DNA from: Bacteroidales bacterium UBA4788
Lineage (GTDB): Bacteria > Bacteroidota > Bacteroidia > Bacteroidales > VadinHA17
DNA length: 24,289 nucleotides
Reading direction: 5' to 3'
Assembly (NCBI GenBank): GCA_002402965.1
Contig: DHGW01000055.1
Span: 1-24,289 of the forward strand
Positions within the stretch are counted from its first letter, which is position 1. Each line of letters opens with the position of its first letter. The notes under the pieces were generated by a model. The model did not search any database, had not been told where the DNA came from, and was given only the letters and a program-made list of their open reading frames with translations. Shown here piece by piece: positions 7,766 to 15,885 of this stretch. The translations under genes were made by a program, and so were the position numbers.

Positions 7766-9289
7766 ATGAGGGATGTAAAAATAAAGAGCGCCTTTATTTC
7801 GGTCTATTATAAGGATGGCCTCGAGGCTATTGTCAGGAAACTGAATGAGCTGGGTGTAACCATCATCTCCACGGGAGGTTCCCGGGATTTCATAACAGCC
7901 TCAGGAGTGCCTGCCGGGAAGGTTGAGGACATAACAACATACCCGGCAATTCTCGGGGGAAGGGTTAAGACGCTTCATCCCGGAATTTTCGGGGGCATCC
8001 TGGCCCGGAGGGGCAATGAGACTGACATGAAGCAGGTTGCCGAGTATAATATCCCGCTCTTTGACCTTGTAATAGTTGACCTCTATCCTTTTGAGGAGAC
8101 GGTGGCTTCCGGAGCCACAGACCAGGAGATAATCGAGAAGATAGACATAGGCGGGATTTCCCTTATCAGAGCCGGCGCAAAGAACTGGTCTGACGTGCTC
8201 ATCGTCTCATCGAGGAAGCAGTATGGAACGCTGATGCAGATACTTGAGAATGGCAACGGAGTGGTCAACACCGAAGAACGTTATCGCTTCGCCCTGGAGG
8301 CATTCAGCATGACATCTCATTATGACACCGCCATCTTCAACTGGTTCAACAGGAGTGGAGAGATCACGGCATTCAAGAACAGCATAACGGAGTCACGAAC
8401 CCTCAGATACGGAGAGAACCCGCACCAGAAAGGGGTATTCTTCGGTAATACGGAACTGATCTTCAGTCAGTTTCACGGCAAGGAGATTTCGTATAACAAC
8501 CTGCTTGATATTGAATCAGCTATCAATCTTATTGATGAGTTTGACGATATCACATGTGCCATCATCAAGCATAACAACGCCTGCGGGGTTGCATCACGCC
8601 CGTACCTTAAGGAGGCATGGGAGGCTGCACTGGCATGTGATCCCGTATCAGCCTATGGCGGCGTGGCAATTGTCAACAGGGAGGTGGACGAGAGGGTTGC
8701 GACAGAAATGGACAAGAACTTCCTCGAAGTTGTGATGGCCCCATCATTCACTCCGCGCGCTGTTGAGATTCTCAGTTCCAAAAAGAACAGGATTATCCTT
8801 CAGCGCCGAAGTACATCCGGTGACACTTACTCCTTCAGGTCAATGCTCGGGGGAGTGCTGTGGCAGGAGCGTGACAGGGTCACCGAGCAGGCCTCGGCGA
8901 TGAAGCCAGTCACTGAGAGGCAGCCGTCGGAAGAGGAGTACCGCGATATGGTCTTCGCCAACAAGATTGTCAAGCACAGCCGCTCCAACGCCATCGTTCT
9001 GGCAAAGGGCCTGCAACTGTGCGCCAGCGGCATCGGTCAGACATCGAGGATAGATGCGTTGAGACAGGCGGTTGACAAGGCCCGTGCCTTCGGCTTCTCC
9101 CTGGATGGAGCGGTGATGGCTTCAGACGCCTTTTTCCCCTTCGCTGACTCGGTAACTGCAGCCCATGAAGCAGGGATTTCTGCAGTTGTACAGCCCGGCG
9201 GTTCGGTTCGTGATCAGGAATCAATCGACTACTGCAATAAAAAGGGTGTTGCAATGGTTTTTACAGGTGTAAGACATTTTAAACATTAA
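7766..9289 (+). CDS. purH: Bifunctional AICAR formyltransferase / IMP cyclohydrolase
   Basis: PurH catalyses the last two steps of purine synthesis, formylating AICAR and closing the ring to IMP. The 507-residue product has the N-terminal cyclohydrolase domain with IISTGGSRDFI (33-43) and GGRVKTLHP (64-72). The formyltransferase domain follows, with RYGENPHQ (214-221) and the catalytic KHNNACGVA (Lys268-His269). Near the C-terminus are SDAFFPFADS and the usual FTGVRHFKH end. The reading frame also offers TTG 7760 and GTG 7763; ATG 7766 (MRDVKIKSA) fits the family's N-terminus and keeps 16 nt from the -7 box. It leads into mreB after 32 nt. A purH-mreB link is common in Bacteroidales. Confidence 0.96.
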   Translation: MRDVKIKSAFISVYYKDGLEAIVRKLNELGVTIISTGGSRDFITASGVPAGKVEDITTYPAILGGRVKTLHPGIFGGILARRGNETDMKQVAEYNIPLFDLVIVDLYPFEETVASGATDQEIIEKIDIGGISLIRAGAKNWSDVLIVSSRKQYGTLMQILENGNGVVNTEERYRFALEAFSMTSHYDTAIFNWFNRSGEITAFKNSITESRTLRYGENPHQKGVFFGNTELIFSQFHGKEISYNNLLDIESAINLIDEFDDITCAIIKHNNACGVASRPYLKEAWEAALACDPVSAYGGVAIVNREVDERVATEMDKNFLEVVMAPSFTPRAVEILSSKKNRIILQRRSTSGDTYSFRSMLGGVLWQERDRVTEQASAMKPVTERQPSEEEYRDMVFANKIVKHSRSNAIVLAKGLQLCASGIGQTSRIDALRQAVDKARAFGFSLDGAVMASDAFFPFADSVTAAHEAGISAVVQPGGSVRDQESIDYCNKKGVAMVFTGVRHFKH

Positions 9290-9321
9290 AATAGAGTAAC
9301 AAGAAATAGCTTTAAGGACCT

Positions 9322-10344
9322 ATGGGATTATTTTCTTTTCTTTCACAGGAGGTTGCAATTGACCTGGGTACAGCCAACACAAATATTATTGCCAATGACA
9401 AGCTGGTAGTGGATGAGCCCTCGATAGTGGCCATTGACAGGAACACCGGGAAGCTCATTGCAATCGGCGAGAAGGCCAGGCAGATGCATGGCAGGACTCA
9501 TGAGAACATCAGGGTCATCAGGCCTCTGCGCGACGGAGTGATAGCTGACTTCAATGCAGCCGAACTGATGATCAGGGGCATGATCAAGATGATCAATACC
9601 GGACCGAAGTTCTTTTCACCATCCCTTAAGATGGTCGTTGGGATTCCCTGCGGCAGCACCGAGGTGGAGATAAGGGCAGTGCGTGACTCCTCTGAGCACG
9701 CCGGCGGAAGGGATGTTTACCTGATCTATGAACCCATGGCCGCAGCTATTGGCATAGGGCTCGATGTGGAAGCCCCTGAAGGATGCATGGTGGTTGACAT
9801 TGGCGGCGGCACTACCGAGATCGCTGTCATCGCCCTCGGCGGAATCGTCTGCAACAGGTCGATCCGCGTTGCCGGTGACGGATTTACGGCAGATATTCAG
9901 GCCTATATGAGGCACCAGCATAACATCAAGATAGGCGAAAAGACCGCCGAGGATATCAAGATAGCCGTTGGCGCTGCCCTGCCTGATATCGACAACCCGC
10001 CTGCCGACTTCGTGGTACGCGGACCCAACCTGATGACTTCGCTCCCGATTGAAATACCCGTATCATACCAGGAGATAGCCTACTGCCTCGACAAATCGCT
10101 TACCAAGATCGAGGCATCGGTACTTCAGGTGCTGGAGCAGACGCCTCCCGAGCTCTACGCTGACATTGTAAACAGGGGCGTGTTCCTCGCCGGCGGCGGG
10201 GCTCTGTTGAGAGGACTCGACAAGCGTCTTACGGACAAGATAAACATCCCGTTCAGAGTGTCGGAAGACCCGCTTCACGCAGTTGTCAGAGGCACCGGTG
10301 TGGCTCTGAAGAATGTGGAGAAGTATCCGTTCCTGATGAGATAA
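9322..10344 (+). CDS. mreB: Rod shape-determining protein MreB (actin-like)
   Basis: A full-length 340-residue MreB. The phosphate-1 loop is DLGTANT (14-20). RPLRDGVIADF and MVVGIPCGSTEVE follow, then YEPMAAAIG, the phosphate-2 motif MVVDIGGGTTEIAVIALGG and the adenosine motif LAGGGALLRGLD. MreB forms membrane-bound filaments that guide the elongation machinery in which the next four genes act. The N-terminal GLFSFLSQ may form the membrane-binding start. TAGCTTTA at 9307-9314 resembles a -7 box, but it ends only 7 nt before the ATG and may be chance; read-through from purH is as likely. Confidence 0.97.
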   Translation: MGLFSFLSQEVAIDLGTANTNIIANDKLVVDEPSIVAIDRNTGKLIAIGEKARQMHGRTHENIRVIRPLRDGVIADFNAAELMIRGMIKMINTGPKFFSPSLKMVVGIPCGSTEVEIRAVRDSSEHAGGRDVYLIYEPMAAAIGIGLDVEAPEGCMVVDIGGGTTEIAVIALGGIVCNRSIRVAGDGFTADIQAYMRHQHNIKIGEKTAEDIKIAVGAALPDIDNPPADFVVRGPNLMTSLPIEIPVSYQEIAYCLDKSLTKIEASVLQVLEQTPPELYADIVNRGVFLAGGGALLRGLDKRLTDKINIPFRVSEDPLHAVVRGTGVALKNVEKYPFLMR

Positions 10345-10357
10345 ACCAATTGCTTGA

Positions 10358-11182
10358 ATGAGAAGCCTGCTGAACTTCCTGCTCAGGTTTAAGACCCTGA
10401 TATTGTTCCTTGTGCTGGAAGCAGTGGCTCTCATCATGATCACAACATCCCATAACTACCATGAGACCGTTCTATACGGTGTTTCCCGCAATATCACCGG
10501 ATTTGTGGCAGAGCGGGTGGAGAAGGGGACCTATTACTTCCGGCTGCGGGAGGTCAACGAGGAGCTCGTGACGGAGAACACAATGCTGAGGAAACGCCTT
10601 ACTGAACTGACTTCCGGTTTACAGGAGGGATTTATCCCCGTTCGGGACAGTGTCAGCGGCGTAAATTATACCTACCTGAATGCCAGGGTAATCAGCAACT
10701 CGGTAAACAAACAGAAAAACTTCATAACCCTTGACAAGGGATCTAGGCACGGTGTTACAACAGGTATGGGGGTGGCTTCTCCTTCAGGGGTAGTGGGAGT
10801 AGTGGTGGGGGTCTCCCGCAACTACTCGGTGGTGATGTCACTGCTTAACACTGACTTCCGTTTGAGTGCACGCATAGCACGCAATGATTACTACGGATCA
10901 CTGGCGTGGGACGGAACTAATTACCGTTATGCCAGGCTGTCGGAGATACCGCATCATGTGTCAGTAAATGAAGGGGATATTATTGTCACAAGCGGATACT
11001 CGGCCATCTTTCCGGCCGGGCTGATGACGGGAACGCTCACTGGTGAACAAAAGAGGGGTGGCGACTTTGTGTCGCTGAAGGTTCTGCTGTCTGCTGACTT
11101 CAAGAAGCTGACGGATGTCTACATAATTGGCAACCTGACAAAGGATGAGAGAGAAAATCTCGAGATGGAGGTGGTGCAATGA
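10358..11182 (+). CDS. mreC: Rod shape-determining protein MreC
   Basis: The 274-residue protein has a short cytoplasmic start, a membrane helix at about residues 12-28 and a coiled-coil-like segment (LREVNEELVTENTMLRKRL, about 64-82). A periplasmic beta-rich domain follows, with LDKGSRHGVTTGMGV and GVVGVVVGVS, the conserved MreC core. MreC is bitopic and scaffolds PBP2 and RodA in the elongasome. It starts 13 nt after mreB and its stop overlaps the mreD start as ATGA (11179-11182), so the two are translationally coupled. Confidence 0.95.
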   Translation: MRSLLNFLLRFKTLILFLVLEAVALIMITTSHNYHETVLYGVSRNITGFVAERVEKGTYYFRLREVNEELVTENTMLRKRLTELTSGLQEGFIPVRDSVSGVNYTYLNARVISNSVNKQKNFITLDKGSRHGVTTGMGVASPSGVVGVVVGVSRNYSVVMSLLNTDFRLSARIARNDYYGSLAWDGTNYRYARLSEIPHHVSVNEGDIIVTSGYSAIFPAGLMTGTLTGEQKRGGDFVSLKVLLSADFKKLTDVYIIGNLTKDERENLEMEVVQ

Positions 11183-11682
11183 ACAGTGTACTGAGATATG
11201 GTGGCGCCTTTGTTCTTCTGATGGCTCTTCAGCTGCTGATATTCAACAACATCGAGTTCAGCGGCTACGTCAATCCCTTTGTCTATATCATGTTCATCCT
11301 GATCCTGCCCGTGTCAATACCTTCCTGGATCCTGCTCCTGCTCAGCTTCTTCACCGGGTTCGTCATTGATCTCTTTTCAGGAACTTTAGGCGTGCATGCC
11401 TTCGCTACGGTGCTTGCAGGATTCGTTCGTCCGTGGGTACTCTCACTTAACGTGACAGCTGAGGCTGCAGAGGCAGATATGTCGCCCTCATCATACAGGA
11501 GCGGCCTGCGATGGTTTCTTATTTATACCGTTACAATTGTCCTGGTGCACCATCTTGCACTCTTCTTTGTGGAGCTATTCAGCCTCAGATACTTCCTGCA
11601 CACTCTGCTGAGAGTGTTGCTGAGCGTTGCTGTTACAACTTTCTTTGTTGTCCTTTTTGACTTCATCAGGTCTCACAGATGA
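11179..11682 (+). CDS. mreD: Rod shape-determining protein MreD
   Basis: A 167-residue, very hydrophobic protein with about five membrane helices. The pattern LLIFNNIEFSGYVNPFVYI near the start and FFTGFVIDLFSGTLGVHAFA in the middle are typical of MreD in Bacteroidota. It is an integral membrane partner of MreC in the elongation complex. Identification rests on the weakly conserved family pattern plus its place between mreC and mrdA, which is diagnostic. It overlaps mreC by 4 nt and is followed after 10 nt by mrdA. Confidence 0.94.
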   Translation: MNSVLRYGGAFVLLMALQLLIFNNIEFSGYVNPFVYIMFILILPVSIPSWILLLLSFFTGFVIDLFSGTLGVHAFATVLAGFVRPWVLSLNVTAEAAEADMSPSSYRSGLRWFLIYTVTIVLVHHLALFFVELFSLRYFLHTLLRVLLSVAVTTFFVVLFDFIRSHR

Positions 11683-11692
11683 GGAGCCAGCC

Positions 11693-13525
11693 ATGAAGGA
11701 CCGGTATGCAAACAGGAAATACTTCATCATGGCGCTGGTGCTTCTGGCGGCGATTATTCTCATTACACGCCTTTTCTATATCCAGATAGTCAACAAGACT
11801 TACCGTGTCTCGGCCGCCAACAATGCTCTCAGGCCGGTCACGCAGTATCCTGCCCGCGGGCTTATCTATGACAGGAACGGCGAGCTGATCGTGTATAACC
11901 AGGCTGCCTATGACCTGCTTGTAATACCGGTACAGACCAGCGCCTTCGACACCGTCCGGTTCAATGAGATTCTTGGAATCACCATGGATGATTTCAATGG
12001 CAGGATGAAAGCGGCTGTTTCATATTCGCGCCGTGCACCCTCGGTCTTCATGAAGATGATATCCTCAGAGACTTATGCTCTCCTCCAGGAGGAGCTCTAC
12101 CGCTTTCCGGGCTTCTATGTACAGGCGAGAACGCTCAGGAAGTACACCCGTCCCGTGGCGGCGCACCTGCTCGGGTATGTGGGGGAGGTTGATAATAAAC
12201 TGATATCGAAGGACAGGTATTACCGGTCGGGAGACTATATCGGGGTAAGCGGCATCGAGAAATCATACGAGGAGCATCTCAGGGGACGAAAGGGGGTGAA
12301 CATTTTCCTCGTTGACGTGCACAACAATATCAAAGGCTCTTATGCCGAGGGAAGGTATGACACGGTTGCCGTACCGGGAACAAACCTGTGGTCAACAATC
12401 GACCTCACCCTTCAGGAGTATGGTGAGAGGCTCATGCAGAACAAGACCGGCTCCATCGTTGCCATTGAACCTGCGACAGGCGAGATACTCACACTGGTCT
12501 CTTCGCCCACCTATGACCCGGCGCTGCTTGTCGGAAGGGTCAGGTCAGAGAATTTCTCGATGCTGCAGGCTGACACTGTCAAACCTCTCTTTGACAGAGC
12601 GTTGATGGCCTCATACCCACCGGGTTCGACTTTTAAGATAATGAACGGACTCATAGGATTGCAGGAGGATGTCATCCACCCGACTTCACTCTTCAGCTGC
12701 AGCAACGGCTACCATGCCGGCTCGCTGACTGTGGCGTGCCACTCGCACAGTTCACCGCTCAACCTGGTACAGGCCGTGGCACAGTCATGCAATGCCTGGT
12801 TCTGTAACGCATTCAGAAATACCCTTGAGAACCCGAAATACAATTCAATCCAGGATGCCTTTGACAAGTGGAGGGACTATCTCGTCGCCTTCGGATTCGG
12901 CAATAAGCTGGGGATAGACCTGTCCAATGAGTTGCCTGGAAACATACCCACGCGGTCTTACTATGACCGTTACTACGGCAAAGACAGGTGGAAGGCGCTT
13001 ACGGTGATATCGCTGGCAATCGGCCAGGGCGAGATTGGGGCAACACCCCTTCAGATGGCCAACATGGCAACCGTCATTGCCAACAGAGGTTCTTTTTATA
13101 TTCCTCATGTGGTCAAACATATAGGTAACGACGGAGCTCCTTTGCCGCTCTACACGCAGAAGTACATCACGGGAATATCGCCGGAGAATTTTGATCCGGT
13201 TATCGAGGGGATGGAAGGAGCGGTAAATGGCGGCCCTGGCTCTACAGCCCGTGGTGCCCGGCTGGACAGCATAATTATCTGCGGCAAGACCGGTACGGCA
13301 CAGAACCCCCACGGTAAGGATCACTCGATCTTCGTAGCCTTTGCACCGAAGGACAATCCGCAGATTGCCATAGCAGTATACGTGGAGAATGCCGGCTTCG
13401 GATCGACCTTCGCCGCCCCGATTGCCAGCCTGCTGATTGAAAAATACCTTACAGGGGAGGTTAAGAGAAAGTACCTTGAAGATCATGTTCTGAGAATGGT
13501 AATACAGCCAGGTGGAAAAGAATAA
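11693..13525 (+). CDS. mrdA: Penicillin-binding protein 2 (peptidoglycan D,D-transpeptidase)
   Basis: The 610-residue class B PBP is the elongation-specific transpeptidase. One N-terminal membrane helix (about 12-30) is followed by the dimerisation region with ARGLIYDRNGELIVYNQ. The transpeptidase domain has all three active-site motifs: STFK with nucleophile Ser312, SCN at 365-367 and KTGT at 532-535. The start was set at ATG 11693 (MKDRYANRKYF). An upstream TTG at 11627 would lie within mreD, and GAGGAG at 11681-11686 gives an ideal Shine-Dalgarno for 11693. The 3' end overlaps rodA by 14 nt, fitting the known pairing of PBP2 with RodA. Confidence 0.96.
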   Translation: MKDRYANRKYFIMALVLLAAIILITRLFYIQIVNKTYRVSAANNALRPVTQYPARGLIYDRNGELIVYNQAAYDLLVIPVQTSAFDTVRFNEILGITMDDFNGRMKAAVSYSRRAPSVFMKMISSETYALLQEELYRFPGFYVQARTLRKYTRPVAAHLLGYVGEVDNKLISKDRYYRSGDYIGVSGIEKSYEEHLRGRKGVNIFLVDVHNNIKGSYAEGRYDTVAVPGTNLWSTIDLTLQEYGERLMQNKTGSIVAIEPATGEILTLVSSPTYDPALLVGRVRSENFSMLQADTVKPLFDRALMASYPPGSTFKIMNGLIGLQEDVIHPTSLFSCSNGYHAGSLTVACHSHSSPLNLVQAVAQSCNAWFCNAFRNTLENPKYNSIQDAFDKWRDYLVAFGFGNKLGIDLSNELPGNIPTRSYYDRYYGKDRWKALTVISLAIGQGEIGATPLQMANMATVIANRGSFYIPHVVKHIGNDGAPLPLYTQKYITGISPENFDPVIEGMEGAVNGGPGSTARGARLDSIIICGKTGTAQNPHGKDHSIFVAFAPKDNPQIAIAVYVENAGFGSTFAAPIASLLIEKYLTGEVKRKYLEDHVLRMVIQPGGKE

Positions 13526-14927
13526 TAACATACTGACGAGGCTCGATTGGGTCACGGTGATACTGTGGCTGTTGATGATGATCATGGGGTGGCTTAATAT
13601 CTATGCAGCCGTCTACAATGAACAGCATACAAGCATATTCGACCTGTCGCAGAGGTACGGCAAGCAGCTGATGTGGATTTTCGCCGCGCTGGTGCTGGCT
13701 GTCTTTGTCATAGTAACCGACAACAAGCTCTGGTTCTTCTTCGCATGGTTCATCTACGGATTCTTTTTGCTGCTCCTGCTGCTGGTTTTGGTGTTAGGCA
13801 AGGAGATCAACGGAGCCAGGGCATGGTTTGAGGTGGGTCCCTTCAGCATACAGCCCTCTGAGTTTGCAAAGTTTGCCACAGGGCTGGCACTGGCCTCATA
13901 TCTGAACTCGCAGCGACAATCGTCGGGCATGAAGGTGATGGCGGCCGCAACGGCTATAATCATTGCCCCGGTAATGCTTATTGCGTTGCAGCCTGACATG
14001 GGTTCGGTGATTACCTATTTCGCCTTTTTCATAGTACTTTACCGTGAAGGAATGAGCATCTGGGTCTTTATTACTGCAATCCTTGCGGTGCTTCTCTTCC
14101 TCCTGACCCTGATACTTGGTAACCTGCCAGTGGCGATCGGCCTGCTGGGTGTGGCAGTATTTGCACTGCTGGTGACGTCAGGCTATATGGTTACCCTCAA
14201 GGCGGCAGGCGTAATGGCAGTCGCGGGAGGTGCGGCCTACCTTGCAGGACACTACCTCCTTGACCTTGATCTGATGCTTATTATCGTCATTGCAGTATTC
14301 CTGGCAGGGATCGTATATGCGTGGTACATTTACCGCCAGAAACTGAAAAGTCAGGCCATTATTTACATCTTCCTCCTTAGCGGGCTTCTCTATCTCTTCA
14401 CCGTAGACTATGCCTTTAATAATGTGCTTAAGCCCCACCAGCAGACAAGGATCAACATCATGCTCGGGACGGAGGCTGACCCATTCGGGGAGGGATACAA
14501 CCTGAACCAGTCGCTCATTTCAATTGGGTCAGGCGGATTCGCGGGAAAGGGCTACCTGAACGGAACCCAGACCAAGTTCAAGTTCGTGCCCGAACAGAGC
14601 ACTGACTTCATCTTCTGTACCGTAGGCGAGGAGTGGGGTTTCGTTGGTTCGACAGTTGTTATCGGTTTGTTCGTTCTGCTGCTGCTGAGGCTTTTGATGA
14701 TGGCAGAGCGGCAGCGGACCACCTTCGTCCGGGCGTACGGCTATGGAGTCTTCGGGCTCTTCCTGGTCCATTTCTTTGTCAACATCGGGATGACAATAGG
14801 TGTGATGCCGGTGATAGGTATACCCCTGCCGTTCTTCAGTTACGGAGGAAGCTCCCTGTGGGGCTTCACGATACTGCTGTTCATCTTCGTGAGGCTCGAT
14901 GCAGGAAGGACTGAATATCTGGGATGA
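13512..14927 (+). CDS. rodA: SEDS-family peptidoglycan glycosyltransferase RodA
   Basis: RodA polymerises lipid II with PBP2. This 471-residue polytopic protein has NIYAAVY in its first helix and the SEDS hallmark GARAWFEVGPFSIQPSEFAK. Further on are DPFGEGYNLNQS, IGSGGFAGKGYLNGTQ and PEQSTDFIF; the Asp of this last motif (about 365) is the conserved, probably catalytic one. The C-terminal part has GIPLPFFSYGGSSLW. It is about 100 residues longer than E. coli RodA because of extra hydrophobic segments between about 190 and 300, which I believe is usual in Bacteroidota. The start is GTG at 13512, inside mrdA; no ATG fits. It is the last gene of the cluster. Confidence 0.95.
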   Translation: MEKNNNILTRLDWVTVILWLLMMIMGWLNIYAAVYNEQHTSIFDLSQRYGKQLMWIFAALVLAVFVIVTDNKLWFFFAWFIYGFFLLLLLLVLVLGKEINGARAWFEVGPFSIQPSEFAKFATGLALASYLNSQRQSSGMKVMAAATAIIIAPVMLIALQPDMGSVITYFAFFIVLYREGMSIWVFITAILAVLLFLLTLILGNLPVAIGLLGVAVFALLVTSGYMVTLKAAGVMAVAGGAAYLAGHYLLDLDLMLIIVIAVFLAGIVYAWYIYRQKLKSQAIIYIFLLSGLLYLFTVDYAFNNVLKPHQQTRINIMLGTEADPFGEGYNLNQSLISIGSGGFAGKGYLNGTQTKFKFVPEQSTDFIFCTVGEEWGFVGSTVVIGLFVLLLLRLLMMAERQRTTFVRAYGYGVFGLFLVHFFVNIGMTIGVMPVIGIPLPFFSYGGSSLWGFTILLFIFVRLDAGRTEYLG

Positions 14928-14975
14928 CCGGAGCTGGATATCGGTGAAGTGACCGGAGCTGGTTATAGGTGAAGT
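14926..14975 (+). repeat. 25-bp tandem duplication after rodA
   Basis: Units 14926-14950 and 14951-14975 match at 23 of 25 positions. Both begin GACCGGAGCTGG and end GGTGAAGT, and differ only in the middle. The first unit includes the last two bases of the rodA stop codon. A third copy would begin GAC at 14976 but diverges at once. The rest of the 99-bp gap holds a weak GGACAC/GTGTCC inverted repeat (14993-15019) without a T run. Confidence 0.85.
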
Positions 14976-15026
14976 GACAAGACCCGGAAGCAGGACACAA
15001 GGATGCCTGGCCGGTGTCCGGGATGA

Positions 15027-15638
15027 TCAGAATGGAACCCTTATACCCGGCGAGAGTTCTACCCCGAACTCTGACTCAACATAGTTTATCAGTTGCGGAA
15101 AAAACTCCATGAAGTCCTCCTCGATTGAGTAGTACTGTTTTTTCCAGACTCTCATGGCCCAGCGCGTCTCCTTCGGCAGTGAGGTAATGCCACTGAGTGT
15201 CTTGAGAACCCTGCGGATGCCCCTCCTTGTCTGGTAGGTCTCCAGCCAGTTGTCGATAATGAAGAAGGGCATCTTCTCCCGCACCTTCTCAGGCAGGATC
15301 TCAAAATTGTTTACCATGGCACGGTAAAAGTTATAGGTCACACTCTCAAGCGGCCTCCTGGAGAAGAGATCCCACTCCCTGGTCAGGTAGTGGTCATAGA
15401 GGATATCAGTTATCACGCCGGCATATTTCCGGTACCGCCCCGTGAAGTGCAGCTTGCTTCGGTGAACCACCGGGTGCCTGTCTGTAAATGCATCTATGTG
15501 ACGATGAATGATGATTCCCTTGCGGATCCCCTCCGGATATTTCAGGTAATCACGGCCCTTAACATAGTCACCGATGTAATTGCCGATGATTATGTTATCG
15601 GAGTCGCCTGAGAGGTATATATGTGCCAGGACATTCAT
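15027..15638 (-). CDS. acpH: Acyl carrier protein phosphodiesterase
   Basis: The 203-residue protein fits the ACP phosphodiesterase (AcpH, DUF479) family, which removes 4'-phosphopantetheine from holo-ACP. Signature stretches are MNVLAHIYLS at the start, GNYIGDYVKG (about 19-28), HRHIDAFTDRHPVV (about 45-58) with the metal-binding-type His/Asp residues, and ITDILYDHYL. The second half is less conserved and carries YVESEFGVEL near the end. It is convergent with rodA and divergent from the P-loop gene at 15886. ATG 15638 begins directly at the family motif, so the start is firm. Confidence 0.86.
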   Translation of the reverse strand: MNVLAHIYLSGDSDNIIIGNYIGDYVKGRDYLKYPEGIRKGIIIHRHIDAFTDRHPVVHRSKLHFTGRYRKYAGVITDILYDHYLTREWDLFSRRPLESVTYNFYRAMVNNFEILPEKVREKMPFFIIDNWLETYQTRRGIRRVLKTLSGITSLPKETRWAMRVWKKQYYSIEEDFMEFFPQLINYVESEFGVELSPGIRVPF

Positions 15639-15654
15639 CCGCCGAAAGTTAGTG

Positions 15655-15685
15655 CAAAGATTCTGCCAATATGCTGAGGTTTAAA
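15655..15685 (-). promoter_or_regulatory. Candidate promoter for acpH
   Basis: On the minus strand TTTA (15685-15682), 19 nt, then AATCTTTG (15662-15655) resembles -33 TTTG / -7 TAnnTTTG with one mismatch in each. The -7 box ends 16 nt before ATG 15638. Confidence 0.4.
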
Positions 15686-15812
15686 ATATTAAGCTGAGAA
15701 TTAATCAACAAACCCCTCCGATTTATTAACTTCCATATTATCAAAATATTATGAACCTCAGAAAGATTAAATGAAACTGACTATTATCACTTCCGTTTTC
15801 AGTTACAAATTA

Positions 15813-15820
15813 TAAATTTG
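15813..15820 (+). promoter_or_regulatory. Candidate -7 box for the P-loop gene at 15886
   Basis: TAAATTTG is an exact TAnnTTTG. It lies 65 nt before the ATG, much further than for other genes here, in an AT-rich 247-bp divergent gap. No clear -33 box is seen. Confidence 0.4.
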
Positions 15821-15874
15821 CCGGATACGGAAACTAACGGAAAGAGATATTCTTTAAAAAAATCAATAAATAAC

Positions 15875-15881
15875 GAGGAGG
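15875..15881 (+). promoter_or_regulatory. Strong Shine-Dalgarno of the P-loop gene
   Basis: GAGGAGG lies 4 nt before ATG 15886. Most genes in this window have no Shine-Dalgarno, so this stands out and fixes the start. Confidence 0.75.
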
Positions 15882-15885
15882 TTAT

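Noticed and set aside
11627..11692. Start of PBP2 inside mreD at 11627
   Set aside because: The extra residues are out-of-frame mreD sequence. ATG 11693 has a well-placed GAGGAG.
12845..13585. Minus-strand open frame of 246 codons across mrdA and rodA
   Set aside because: It lies entirely antisense to strongly identified coding sequence and resembles no known protein. It is a by-product of codon bias.
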